Assembly: GCA_944393665.1 (NCBI GenBank) | Contig: CALYAX010000006.1 | Coordinates: 19,976 to 83,975, forward strand | Length of the DNA: 64,000 nucleotides | Source of the DNA: an uncultured Alphaproteobacteria bacterium | GTDB taxonomy: Bacteria > Pseudomonadota > Alphaproteobacteria > RF32 > CAG-239 | Reading direction: 5' to 3' | Shown: piece after piece, positions 48,766 to 56,769 of the stretch | How positions within the stretch are numbered: position 1 is the first letter of the stretch | Layout of the letters: every line of letters starts with the position of its first letter | Translations under genes and position numbers: made by a program | Notes under the pieces: model-generated | Told to the model about the DNA's origin: nothing | The model's database searches: none | Seen by the model: the letters and a program-made list of their open reading frames with translations, nothing else

Positions 48766-50166
48766 ATGAAACTCAACCAATTAATTGACCAGGCGCCGGA
48801 AATTGAAATTTGCGGCCTGACTGACGACTCCCGGCAGGTAAAGCCCGGCTTTTTATTTGTTTCCACAACGGAGAATGATTACACCGAAAGCGCGGTACAG
48901 AACGGTGCGGCTGCCATTGTGGTTCCTCTGGACTATAGCCGCACCCTTCCTGTTCCGGTGATAAAAACCGCTCATCCCGGCAAAACGCTGGCCCGGGCGG
49001 CGGCAAAATTTTACGGCGCAATGCCGGAACACATTGCCGGCGTAACCGGAACCAACGGCAAAACCTCAATTGTTGATTTTGTGCGGCAGATTTTAACCAT
49101 GATGACCTACAAAGCCGCAAGCATGGGAACACTGGGTTATATCAAAGGCAACGAAGAACCGGTTCCGGCTCCGAACACAACCGTTAATCAGGTCTCTCTG
49201 CACCGTGAATTGGCAGAGCTGGCAAAAGACGGCTATAATTATGTGGCAATGGAGGCCTCCAGCCACGGTTTGTGCCAATACCGGGTCGGCGGCGTGCGTT
49301 TTGATACGGCGGGTTTTACCAACCTGACCCGCGATCATCTGGATTATCACAAGACAATGGAAAATTATCTGGCTGCCAAACTGATTTTGTTTACCGAGCA
49401 GCTTAAAGAAGGCGGCACGGCGGTTCTGAATGCCGATATTGATGTTTTTGCCCAGATTAAACAAGCTTGTCTGGACAGCGGCAAAAAAGTTGCCGCCTAC
49501 GGTTACAACGGCGATGTTATCAAACTGCTGAAAGCCGTTCCCCTCACCCATGGGCAAAAATTAAATCTGGAATTTTACGGCAAATTGTATGAAATAGAAA
49601 TCCCGCTGGCGGGAACTTTTCAGGCAATGAATGTTTTATGTGCCCTGGGACTGGCTGCAGAACTGACCGGAAAACCGGAAGAAGTCATTCAATACGCCGC
49701 TAAAATTCACGGAGCCAAAGGGCGAATGGAACTGGCGGGAATTAAAAACGGCGCGGCTGTTTATATTGACTATGCCCACACGCCCGATGCCTTGGAAAAT
49801 GTCATTAAGGCGCTGCGGCCGCATACCCGGGGACGCCTGAGGGTTTTGTTTGGCTGCGGCGGCGACCGTGATGCCGGAAAGCGCCCGATTATGGGCCGGC
49901 TGGCCAATGACCTGGCTGATGTGGCTTATGTTACCGATGACAACCCGCGGACGGAAGACGCGGTTCAAATCCGCAGCCAGATTATGGCCGCCTGCCCCAA
50001 GGGACGCAATATCGGCGACCGGGCGGCCGCCATTCGGACAGCCATGGCGGAACTGGAACCCGGCGATGTCTTGATTCTGGCCGGCAAGGGGCACGAAACC
50101 GGGCAATATATTAACGGGGAAATCCATCATTTCAGCGACCACGAAGAAGTTGCCAAAAACTTATAA
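48766..50166 (+). CDS. murE: UDP-MurNAc-tripeptide ligase MurE
   Basis: The 466-residue ligase has the ATP motif GVTGTNGKTSIVDFV, MEASSHGL, and the DNPRTED motif that binds meso-diaminopimelate. IDYAHTPDALENVIKAL and LAGKGHETGQY are the further Mur signatures. It adds meso-diaminopimelate to UDP-MurNAc-L-Ala-D-Glu in peptidoglycan synthesis. It is somewhat shorter than E. coli MurE (495). It is not followed by murF here, so it stands apart from a standard dcw cluster, and a terminator ends it. Confidence 0.93.
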   Translation: MKLNQLIDQAPEIEICGLTDDSRQVKPGFLFVSTTENDYTESAVQNGAAAIVVPLDYSRTLPVPVIKTAHPGKTLARAAAKFYGAMPEHIAGVTGTNGKTSIVDFVRQILTMMTYKAASMGTLGYIKGNEEPVPAPNTTVNQVSLHRELAELAKDGYNYVAMEASSHGLCQYRVGGVRFDTAGFTNLTRDHLDYHKTMENYLAAKLILFTEQLKEGGTAVLNADIDVFAQIKQACLDSGKKVAAYGYNGDVIKLLKAVPLTHGQKLNLEFYGKLYEIEIPLAGTFQAMNVLCALGLAAELTGKPEEVIQYAAKIHGAKGRMELAGIKNGAAVYIDYAHTPDALENVIKALRPHTRGRLRVLFGCGGDRDAGKRPIMGRLANDLADVAYVTDDNPRTEDAVQIRSQIMAACPKGRNIGDRAAAIRTAMAELEPGDVLILAGKGHETGQYINGEIHHFSDHEEVAKNL

Positions 50167-50170
50167 AAGT

Positions 50171-50198
50171 AAAATCCCGGCCGGTTGACCGGGATTTT
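50171..50198. terminator. Bidirectional terminator between murE and Cys-rich gene B
   Basis: AAAATCCCGG (50171-50180) and CCGGGATTTT (50189-50198) form a 10-bp stem with T-rich sequence on the right and A-rich sequence on the left. Confidence 0.9.
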
Positions 50199-50207
50199 TA
50201 TTATTCT

Positions 50208-52010
50208 CTAACATCCCCAGAAATTACAAACATATGAAGCGCCGATATTATATTCGTTCATCATACTCCGGTAATCTGTGCCGGACATATAACAGTTTTG
50301 TTCCAGTAAGGTTGCCAAAGCAACCAAATCCCCCTCGTCGCTCTCGCAATTGTTTCGGATATAACTGGCGGGACATTTGTTAACATATTGGCTGACAAAG
50401 TTATTATACAATGTTCTAAACTCGTTTTCATAAACCGCGCAATCTTCTGTCTTACAACAGGTGAAGGTTCTTTCGCAGCCGTCATCCTGGACAATAAGCT
50501 TACCGATTTCATATCCTGAATTACCGCAAGACTCTCCGTTATCGGGATAATAGCCGGAAACTTCGGTCCAGCCGAGATCTTCATTCAAATCAAGGCATTT
50601 ACGGGAATAAGTTATGCCGCAGCTGCTGAAACTTTCTTCAACATAACTGCTGTTTGAGGCATAACAGGAGCCGCTTCCGGTTCCGGTGGTCCCGGTCGGG
50701 GTGATTGAAACCGAAGGTTCCGGCACATAAGTTATTTTTGCGGGGACAAAACTTAACCCAGTTTGCGAAGCGTCTACTTCCGTAACATAGTAACCATAAT
50801 TGCATGAAGGATAATCAGCATTCCAGCCGTTGAAATCAAATCCGCAGCCATAGGGCATTTTGCAGCAGCGGGAATAAGTCACATTGCATTTATCTGTCTG
50901 GGATTGTTTGGCCAGATAAACTTCCTCTAAGCCTAAATCTGAGCAGGTAACTGAAATTCCCCACCCCTGGGAAGCATCGGGACTGACACAATCTTTACAT
51001 TCGTAGCAGGGATCTTCACCGGAATAATAACCATTTGCTACGGCTGTCTGGTTTTGAAGGCAGCTGGTACTCCCCGCCGTGCAGGGGATGACTTCGCATT
51101 TGTAACAGGGCGTGGCTCCCGACTGTCCGGATTGCAAACGTTTGTATCCGGCACCGCAGGTTTTGCCCGCTTCATACCCGCCGGGACAGCTGTCGGCGAC
51201 ACAGCTGAGTTCGTCGGAACTTAAATGATATCCGGTGTCGCATTTGGCCTTACAGCCGACGGAACATTTGGAGGAACAATCGGCATAAGTCTTGCCCTGG
51301 GCACAGCCGTTGGCACAAGACGAAGCTGCAGGCTTAGAGCTGTAATTCCGGCAGTTGTCAGGATAGGCTTTTTCACATTTACTTTTACAATCGTCGAAAT
51401 ACTTTTCGCAGCCATAGGGCGCTGATACCGCCGTGTGGCTGTGACAGTTATCCGGGTAGGCCTCTTTGCATTTTTCGGGGCAATCATCATAATATTCTTT
51501 GCAGCCGAAAGCTCCTTCGTCTACGCCGTTATACAAGCGGCAATTATCAGGATAAGCCTTCTCACATTTGGAAGCGCAGTCGCTGAAATATTTTTCGCAG
51601 CCATAAGGGGCGTCCACGGCGGTACGGGCATCACAGGGATTGACACATCCCTTGCAGATGTCGGAAGAACTGGCGGGAACAAACCCGGATTTGCAGGAAC
51701 AGGATTTATAACAGGTTTTGCCGTCGACGGTAAAGTCGTCGGAACAGGTCATATTGGCGGGGATACCGAGACAACCGCCATACACCGAACAAGTAAGGTC
51801 GTGGCGGTCGCCGGAACCGGCGGGAGCAGTATCGGTGCGAGCGCTTATTCCGGCCTGCCAGTCTGGGAGGAACCAGGTTGCGGCGAGTTGGAAAGACTGT
51901 TCCGGAACAGCAAAGGCGGTGTGATGTGTGTATGTATTATACGGAGAGGCAGCAAGAGCAGGCAAAGTGCTTGCGATAAACAAACCCAGGGCTAAAAAGA
52001 CTGTTCTCAT
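50208..52010 (-). CDS. Cys-rich secreted protein B with three internal repeats
   Basis: The 600-residue protein has a signal peptide (RTVFLALGLFIASTLPALAA) followed by PYNTYTHHTAFAVPE and LAATWFLPDWQAG, shared with proteins A and C. About residues 130-235 contain three repeats of the type YGCEKYFSDCASKCEKAYPD with NC at the end, spaced about 33 residues. Many other CxxC and CxxxC motifs (for example CKGCVNPC, CYECKDC) follow, with a Thr/Gly/Ser-rich section near residue 435. All suggest a disulfide-rich extracellular protein. No catalytic motif is seen. It is the neighbour of the larger gene C and reads the same way. Confidence 0.75.
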   Translation of the reverse strand: MRTVFLALGLFIASTLPALAASPYNTYTHHTAFAVPEQSFQLAATWFLPDWQAGISARTDTAPAGSGDRHDLTCSVYGGCLGIPANMTCSDDFTVDGKTCYKSCSCKSGFVPASSSDICKGCVNPCDARTAVDAPYGCEKYFSDCASKCEKAYPDNCRLYNGVDEGAFGCKEYYDDCPEKCKEAYPDNCHSHTAVSAPYGCEKYFDDCKSKCEKAYPDNCRNYSSKPAASSCANGCAQGKTYADCSSKCSVGCKAKCDTGYHLSSDELSCVADSCPGGYEAGKTCGAGYKRLQSGQSGATPCYKCEVIPCTAGSTSCLQNQTAVANGYYSGEDPCYECKDCVSPDASQGWGISVTCSDLGLEEVYLAKQSQTDKCNVTYSRCCKMPYGCGFDFNGWNADYPSCNYGYYVTEVDASQTGLSFVPAKITYVPEPSVSITPTGTTGTGSGSCYASNSSYVEESFSSCGITYSRKCLDLNEDLGWTEVSGYYPDNGESCGNSGYEIGKLIVQDDGCERTFTCCKTEDCAVYENEFRTLYNNFVSQYVNKCPASYIRNNCESDEGDLVALATLLEQNCYMSGTDYRSMMNEYNIGASYVCNFWGC

Positions 52011-52077
52011 GACCGTTCTCCAATAATTGCTGTTCCGGAACTTCTTCCAGATTACATTAATTATTAAAGATAGTCAA
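52011..52077 (-). promoter_or_regulatory. Promoter and leader of Cys-rich gene B
   Basis: On the minus strand TTGACT (52077-52072), 17 bases, TAATCT (52054-52049), then GTTCCGGAACAG, AATTATT and GGAGAACGGTC before ATG 52010. Nearly the same as upstream of gene C and similar to gene A. Confidence 0.75.
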
Positions 52078-52166
52078 CAATTAGTTTAAGTGGGTAGACG
52101 AAATCTTCATACATGACACCGCTGTATTTTTTAAGAATCTGAGATTTTCAGTTAATAAGCAGATTT

Positions 52167-54638
52167 TTACTTACAGCACCGGTACTTGTTTTTCATCGTG
52201 TCAAAATACCAATTTCCTTTGCTGGAATTATCCCAGTCACATTCCCAGTAATTATTATCATCCGAGTTACTGGTGCCAAATCCGGGATTAATAATACAGG
52301 AATTTTTAGTGGCCCGGGTATTCCGTCCGCCGGTTGTCCCTTTTGTAATAGTTCCCCGATAGTTAATCTGAGCAACACTTCCGCCGGAAGGAACGCCATA
52401 GTAACAAATTTGTGTCCGCCAGCCATCGGTATTTTGATAGCACATATCCATATACTGGACTTGCAGATAAGACCCGTAATTCATTCTTATTTTTGCCGAC
52501 TGGTTCATTTTCAAACTATAAACATCCAGACGAGCGTTTTGGTACAGGAACAGGTTGGCCGGAACCTTATTGGTGGAACTATAATCATTCAAAACCAAAG
52601 CGTTAACATTAGCATTGGAAATAATATGCAAGGCTCCCCATGGTTTGACATAAACAGTATTTACCCCGCTGCTGTATAACCTTGCGATTCCGCCGTCAAT
52701 TGTCAGTTTAGGAGTTGTCACATTGTTGAGATAGGCTTCACCATTGCTATTTGCCGTTTCACCGCCGCCGGAAAAATTGACGGAAACCGAATCGCTCACA
52801 GTCGTGTTACTCAATGATATATATCCGTCTGCGGCAACTTTATTAAGCGTGGCCCCGCTGCCATAAAACTTGGCATCGGTGTAAACGGCAACAGTTCCTC
52901 CGGTATGCTTTACGCCGCTGCCAAATGTCAGGCTGCCCCGTCTGACAATCACCTCGCCCTTATATTCACCTGCCTGAATTGAATTGGAAGTACCGGAATT
53001 ATCCAAAGTTCCAAAGTCGATATTTCCGCTGGTGGTTAATTTGGCTGTTGTCCAAACTGCCAAGAGTTTTGCCTTGTGAACCGGCGTTCCGGAGGCCGGC
53101 CCTTTTACAGTCATTTTAGCACCGTCACGAATGTTATACTGCAACCCGTTATTGGTTCCAAAATCTGCGTTTAAGCCGAGTGTTACATTTCCCGGGCTGT
53201 TAATTTCAACGGTTCCGCTGCCGGAACTCAGAAATTTGACATTATCCCACACCACAGTGGCGTCAATATAATAGCTTGCACTGCCGGCTAATTTAACATT
53301 TACGCCATCCAGACTTTTGTTTAATATCCATTCTGCCGATTCAAATCCGGTTGAGGTTGCCGTTAAGGTCGGAACCGGCAGCGCCGCGCATTTTGAAAAC
53401 TGCGCCAGTTTGGAAGGACCGTAGACATAACGATAATCTTTAACCGTTTCAGCAATACCGGGATTTTTAAACGGCATGGCTCCGTCGGCAATGACATAAG
53501 CCGTGTTTGGTGCACTTTTGCTGTAAATAACCCCGTTGGCATCCTGAGCATAATTACCCGAACTCATAATTTGAGATAAGCAGGTTTCATTATTGACGCA
53601 AACTCCGTTTTTACAGGTTTCATTGGGCTGGCAGCCGCCGCAGCATTCAGAAACGGCGATACAGGAACCGTTGCAGGTTTTGAGGCCTTTATCTTCACAG
53701 GTTTGGGCAATGCAGATGTTGTCAAAGCATTTCATGCCGCTGGCACAGTCCCCGCTCACACAGCAGGCTGTTTTTGCAATGCACTTACCTTCGCAGTTTT
53801 TCTGCCCCATTTCCTCGCAGGTTTTATCGATACAAGAACCTGAAGAACATTTTTTGCCGCTGCCGCAATCAGTGTCCGTACAGCAGGCGGAAGCCGCGAT
53901 ACAAGAACCGTTACAGGTCTTCTGCCCCATCTCCTCGCAGGTTTTATCGATACAAGAACCTGAAGAACATTTTTTGCCGCTGCCGCAATCAGTGTCCGTA
54001 CAGCAGGCGGAAGCCGCGATACAAGAACCGTTACAGGTCTTCTGCCCCATCTCCTCGCAGGTTTTGTTGATACAGGAACCCGAAGAACATTTTTTGCCGC
54101 TGCCGCAATCGGTGTCCGTACAGCAGGCGGAGGTTGCGATACAACCGCTCCCGCAAGTTTTGAGACCGCGTTCTTCGCAAGTCAGGCTGCGGCAGTCGGT
54201 ATACTTGCCGTCACAAACCGAGCCGGAAGGTTTCTTGTCGCCGGAACAATTGGAAGACGTGTATTTGTAACTGTCGGGGCAAACACATTCGACCGGACAG
54301 AAGAGGTCCCCGGCAGCCCGGACCTCTATACCGCCCAGAATATGGGGAGAATTACATTTGGGAGAATATTTCTCGCAGCCGAGAGGAATATCCCCTCCGC
54401 CGGTGTCAACATCAGTACGGTGATTGGTATCGATATTACTCTTAAGATAATCCGGAAGCCAGTAAATTCCGGCGAGCTGGTAAGGTGCACCGGTTTCAGC
54501 AACTGCCGTGTTGGGGGAAACGTCAAGTTCCGAAGCAGCCAGGGCGGCATGATGTGTGTATGCATTATGTGGAGAAGCGGCGTGAGCAGGCAAAGCGCTT
54601 GCGATTAGCAAACTCAGGGCTAAAAAGACTGTTTTCAT
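52167..54638 (-). CDS. Cys-rich secreted protein C with tandem repeats and beta-helix-like domain
   Basis: The 823-residue protein has a signal peptide (KTVFLALSLLIASALPAHAA), then PHNAYTHHAALA and LAGIYWLPDYLKS as in A and B. Residues about 150-350 are tandem 40-residue repeats (CEEMGQKTCNGSCIAASACC, then TDTDCGSGKKCSSGSC); at least three are nearly identical, others diverged. From about 420 to 760 the sequence changes to Gly/Asn/Ser/Thr-rich short strands (TGGTVAVYTDAKFYGSG, YISLSNTTVSDSVSVNF), resembling right-handed beta-helix adhesins. The C-terminal 60 residues regain Cys. No autotransporter barrel is seen, so its attachment is unknown. The gene is divergent from flgI with about 170 bases between. 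Confidence 0.75.
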   Translation of the reverse strand: MKTVFLALSLLIASALPAHAASPHNAYTHHAALAASELDVSPNTAVAETGAPYQLAGIYWLPDYLKSNIDTNHRTDVDTGGGDIPLGCEKYSPKCNSPHILGGIEVRAAGDLFCPVECVCPDSYKYTSSNCSGDKKPSGSVCDGKYTDCRSLTCEERGLKTCGSGCIATSACCTDTDCGSGKKCSSGSCINKTCEEMGQKTCNGSCIAASACCTDTDCGSGKKCSSGSCIDKTCEEMGQKTCNGSCIAASACCTDTDCGSGKKCSSGSCIDKTCEEMGQKNCEGKCIAKTACCVSGDCASGMKCFDNICIAQTCEDKGLKTCNGSCIAVSECCGGCQPNETCKNGVCVNNETCLSQIMSSGNYAQDANGVIYSKSAPNTAYVIADGAMPFKNPGIAETVKDYRYVYGPSKLAQFSKCAALPVPTLTATSTGFESAEWILNKSLDGVNVKLAGSASYYIDATVVWDNVKFLSSGSGTVEINSPGNVTLGLNADFGTNNGLQYNIRDGAKMTVKGPASGTPVHKAKLLAVWTTAKLTTSGNIDFGTLDNSGTSNSIQAGEYKGEVIVRRGSLTFGSGVKHTGGTVAVYTDAKFYGSGATLNKVAADGYISLSNTTVSDSVSVNFSGGGETANSNGEAYLNNVTTPKLTIDGGIARLYSSGVNTVYVKPWGALHIISNANVNALVLNDYSSTNKVPANLFLYQNARLDVYSLKMNQSAKIRMNYGSYLQVQYMDMCYQNTDGWRTQICYYGVPSGGSVAQINYRGTITKGTTGGRNTRATKNSCIINPGFGTSNSDDNNYWECDWDNSSKGNWYFDTMKNKYRCCK
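53806..54180. repeat. 120-bp tandem repeat inside Cys-rich gene C
   Basis: The 120-base unit at 53821-53940 is identical to 53941-54060, and 54061-54180 is a diverged third unit. Each encodes 40 residues. Exact identity over 120 bases implies recent duplication or gene conversion. Confidence 0.95.
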
Positions 54639-54705
54639 GACCGTTCTCCAATAATTGCTGTTCCGGAACTGATTTTAGAATAACACAAATTAAAAAGATG
54701 GTCAA
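54639..54705 (-). promoter_or_regulatory. Promoter and leader of Cys-rich gene C
   Basis: On the minus strand TTGACC (54705-54700), 17 bases, TATTCT (54682-54677), then AGTTCCGGAACAG, AATTATT and GGAGAACGGTC before ATG 54638. The last 34 bases before the start are the same as for gene B. Confidence 0.8.
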
Positions 54706-54809
54706 TAATTTGTTTAAGGGGTTGGACAGAAGATTTATTTCAAAAAATGGCACGCAATTTGCATATATTTTTTTAAGTTTAACTTTGACAATTTGAAGGC
54801 TCTGACAGC

Positions 54810-55934
54810 ATGATGTATCATAAGTCCTTACAAACCGCCGCTTTGGCACTCGTTTTCAGCTTTATCTGCCTGTTTCCCAACGGGGCGGCAGCCAGCTCGC
54901 GCATAAAAGATATTGCCGATTTTGAAGGCGTTCGTGACAACCAATTGGTCGGATACGGCCTGGTGGTCGGTTTAAACGGTACCGGTGATAATATCAAATC
55001 GGTTGATTTTACTAAAGAAAGCCTGATTTCCATGCTGGATCAGATCGGGATTAACGCCCGCGGCGGACAGATTAAGGCAAAAAATATTGCCTCGGTTATG
55101 GTAACGGCCAATCTGCCGGCTTTTGCCCGTCAAGGCAGCCGGATTGACGTGATGGTCAGCGCCTTGGGCGATGCCAAAAACCTGCAGGGCGGCACTCTGC
55201 TTGCAACCCCTCTGGTGGGCGCCAACGGCGAGGTTTATGCCGTTGCGCAGGGGCAGATTGCGGTTTCCGGCGTCACGGCCAAAGGGGCAACCCAGTCGAT
55301 TGTGAAGGGAGTTCCGACAGCCGGGCGGATTTCCAGCGGTGCAATTATTGAAAATGAAATTCCTTTTGAACTGGACAGCCTGAAGACAATTCAGCTGGCG
55401 CTGCGCAACCCCGATTTTACCACCTCGCGCCGGATTGCCGATGCGATTAATGCCATGCTCGGCACCCCTTCGGCCCAGGCCCTGGACCCAGGCACGGTTT
55501 CTCTGACTATTCCCTGGAAATACCGCGGCAAAGTCGTGGATTTAATGACTAAAGTCGAACAACTGCAGGTTCAGCCCGATTTGCTGGCCAAAGTCGTCAT
55601 TGACGAAAGCTCGGGTATTGTGGTGATCGGCAAAGATGTAAAGATTAACCGACTGGCAATTGCCCAGGGCAATCTGACAATCCGTATCACCGATGTACCG
55701 ATGGTTTCGCAGCCGCTGCCGTTTACCGGCGGAGAAACGGTCGTCACCTCGGTATCGGCTGTTAATATTAATGAGGGCGTCGATGCCAAGCTGAGTGTGC
55801 TGAATACCGGGGTCAACCTGCAAGAACTGGTCGACGGCCTGAACGCTCTCGGCGTGACCCCGCGCGATTTAATCAGCATTTTGCAGGCGATTAAAGCCAG
55901 CGGTGCTTTGCAGGCAGAGATTGAGGTTATTTAA
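54810..55934 (+). CDS. flgI: Flagellar P-ring protein FlgI
   Basis: The 374-residue protein has a signal peptide (up to FPNGAAA) and the FlgI start SSRIKDIADFEGVRDNQLVG, YGLVVGLNGTGDN, then the conserved LLATPLVGANGEVYAVAQGQ and the C-terminal VNLQELVDGLNALGVTPRDL. It forms the P-ring around the flagellar rod in the peptidoglycan layer. It opens the operon flgI, flgJ, flgN-like, flgK, flgL. Its promoter must lie in the short gap shared with the divergent Cys-rich gene C. Confidence 0.96.
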   Translation: MMYHKSLQTAALALVFSFICLFPNGAAASSRIKDIADFEGVRDNQLVGYGLVVGLNGTGDNIKSVDFTKESLISMLDQIGINARGGQIKAKNIASVMVTANLPAFARQGSRIDVMVSALGDAKNLQGGTLLATPLVGANGEVYAVAQGQIAVSGVTAKGATQSIVKGVPTAGRISSGAIIENEIPFELDSLKTIQLALRNPDFTTSRRIADAINAMLGTPSAQALDPGTVSLTIPWKYRGKVVDLMTKVEQLQVQPDLLAKVVIDESSGIVVIGKDVKINRLAIAQGNLTIRITDVPMVSQPLPFTGGETVVTSVSAVNINEGVDAKLSVLNTGVNLQELVDGLNALGVTPRDLISILQAIKASGALQAEIEVI

Positions 55935-55935
55935 G

Positions 55936-56301
55936 ATGGAAACAGGTTTTGACATTACCCGGCTGAATACCGCTCTGTACAGTCTGCACCAGGCGCCGAA
56001 AGCCGATCTGGCCAAGATGAAAGCTGATGCCGATAAGGCCAAAGCGGAAGAAACGGCTGAAAACTTTGAAGCGTTTTTCATCAGCAAGATGATGGAATCA
56101 ATGTTTGAAGGCATTTCTACCGACGGAATGTTCGGCGGCGGACACGCCGAAAAGATTTACCGCTCGCTGCTGCTGGACGAATATGGCAAAGCCATGGCCA
56201 AGACCGGCAGTATCGGCGTCAAAGACGAGGTTATGCGCTCGATTTTGGAAATGCAGGAAATGCAGACCCAGGGTTATACCGAGAACAGAATTGAAGGATA
56301 A
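55936..56301 (+). CDS. flgJ: Rod-binding protein FlgJ/CheL (no glucosaminidase domain)
   Basis: The 121-residue protein has the rod-binding domain: ENFEAFFISKMMESMFEGIS, then FGGGHAEKIYRSLLLDEYGK and AMAKTGSIGVKDEVMRSIL. The muramidase domain of the enterobacterial FlgJ is absent, as is usual in alphaproteobacteria (CheL form). It caps and guides assembly of the flagellar rod. It starts one base after the flgI stop. Confidence 0.88.
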   Translation: METGFDITRLNTALYSLHQAPKADLAKMKADADKAKAEETAENFEAFFISKMMESMFEGISTDGMFGGGHAEKIYRSLLLDEYGKAMAKTGSIGVKDEVMRSILEMQEMQTQGYTENRIEG

Positions 56302-56305
56302 GACG

Positions 56306-56758
56306 ATGGAAAATACGACAATACAAGAATTGGAAGCCAAGGTCCGGGATTATCAGGAAGTATTAAAGACTTTCGGCGATCTGCTGGAACAGGAAAACAC
56401 CGCCTTAGAAAACTTTGATATTGAAGCGGTGAGCAGCCTGTATGACCGTAAAGCCAAAATGGTAGCGGCTTACCGGACGATGACCGCTTATTTCATCAAA
56501 AACCAGGAAGCCCTTGCCGCTTTGGAGGCGGCTAAGCGGGAAGCTCTGCGCGCCTCTGCCGAAAAACTCGACAGCCTGATTAAAAAGAATGAAACCCTGC
56601 TTAAAACCAGAATGGAAACCAGCCAGAATGTGATGGATACCATTATCAACATTGCCAAGATGACCAATAACAGCAACGCAACCTCTTACGGGGCGCAGGG
56701 ACGCTATTCTCCGTTGGATAACAACAAGAATGCTCTGGCCGTAAACAGAACTTTATAA
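56306..56758 (+). CDS. FlgN-like flagellar export chaperone
   Basis: A 150-residue, mostly helical protein with a Glu/Lys/Ala-rich coiled-coil pattern (QELEAKVRDYQEVLKTFGDL, SLYDRKAKMVAAYRTMTAYF, AEKLDSLIKKNETLLKTRME). FlgN chaperones hook-associated proteins FlgK and FlgL, and this gene lies right before flgK, which supports the role. Sequence similarity of FlgN proteins is low, so the call rests on size, helicity and place. The Asn/Ser-rich tail is not conserved in the family. Confidence 0.75.
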   Translation: MENTTIQELEAKVRDYQEVLKTFGDLLEQENTALENFDIEAVSSLYDRKAKMVAAYRTMTAYFIKNQEALAALEAAKREALRASAEKLDSLIKKNETLLKTRMETSQNVMDTIINIAKMTNNSNATSYGAQGRYSPLDNNKNALAVNRTL

Positions 56759-56769
56759 GGAGGATTATT

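Noticed and set aside
53593..54270. Plus-strand frame with repeated sequence opposite Cys-rich gene C
   Set aside because: The repeat follows from the tandem DNA repeat of the minus-strand gene, which has a signal peptide and conserved Cys.
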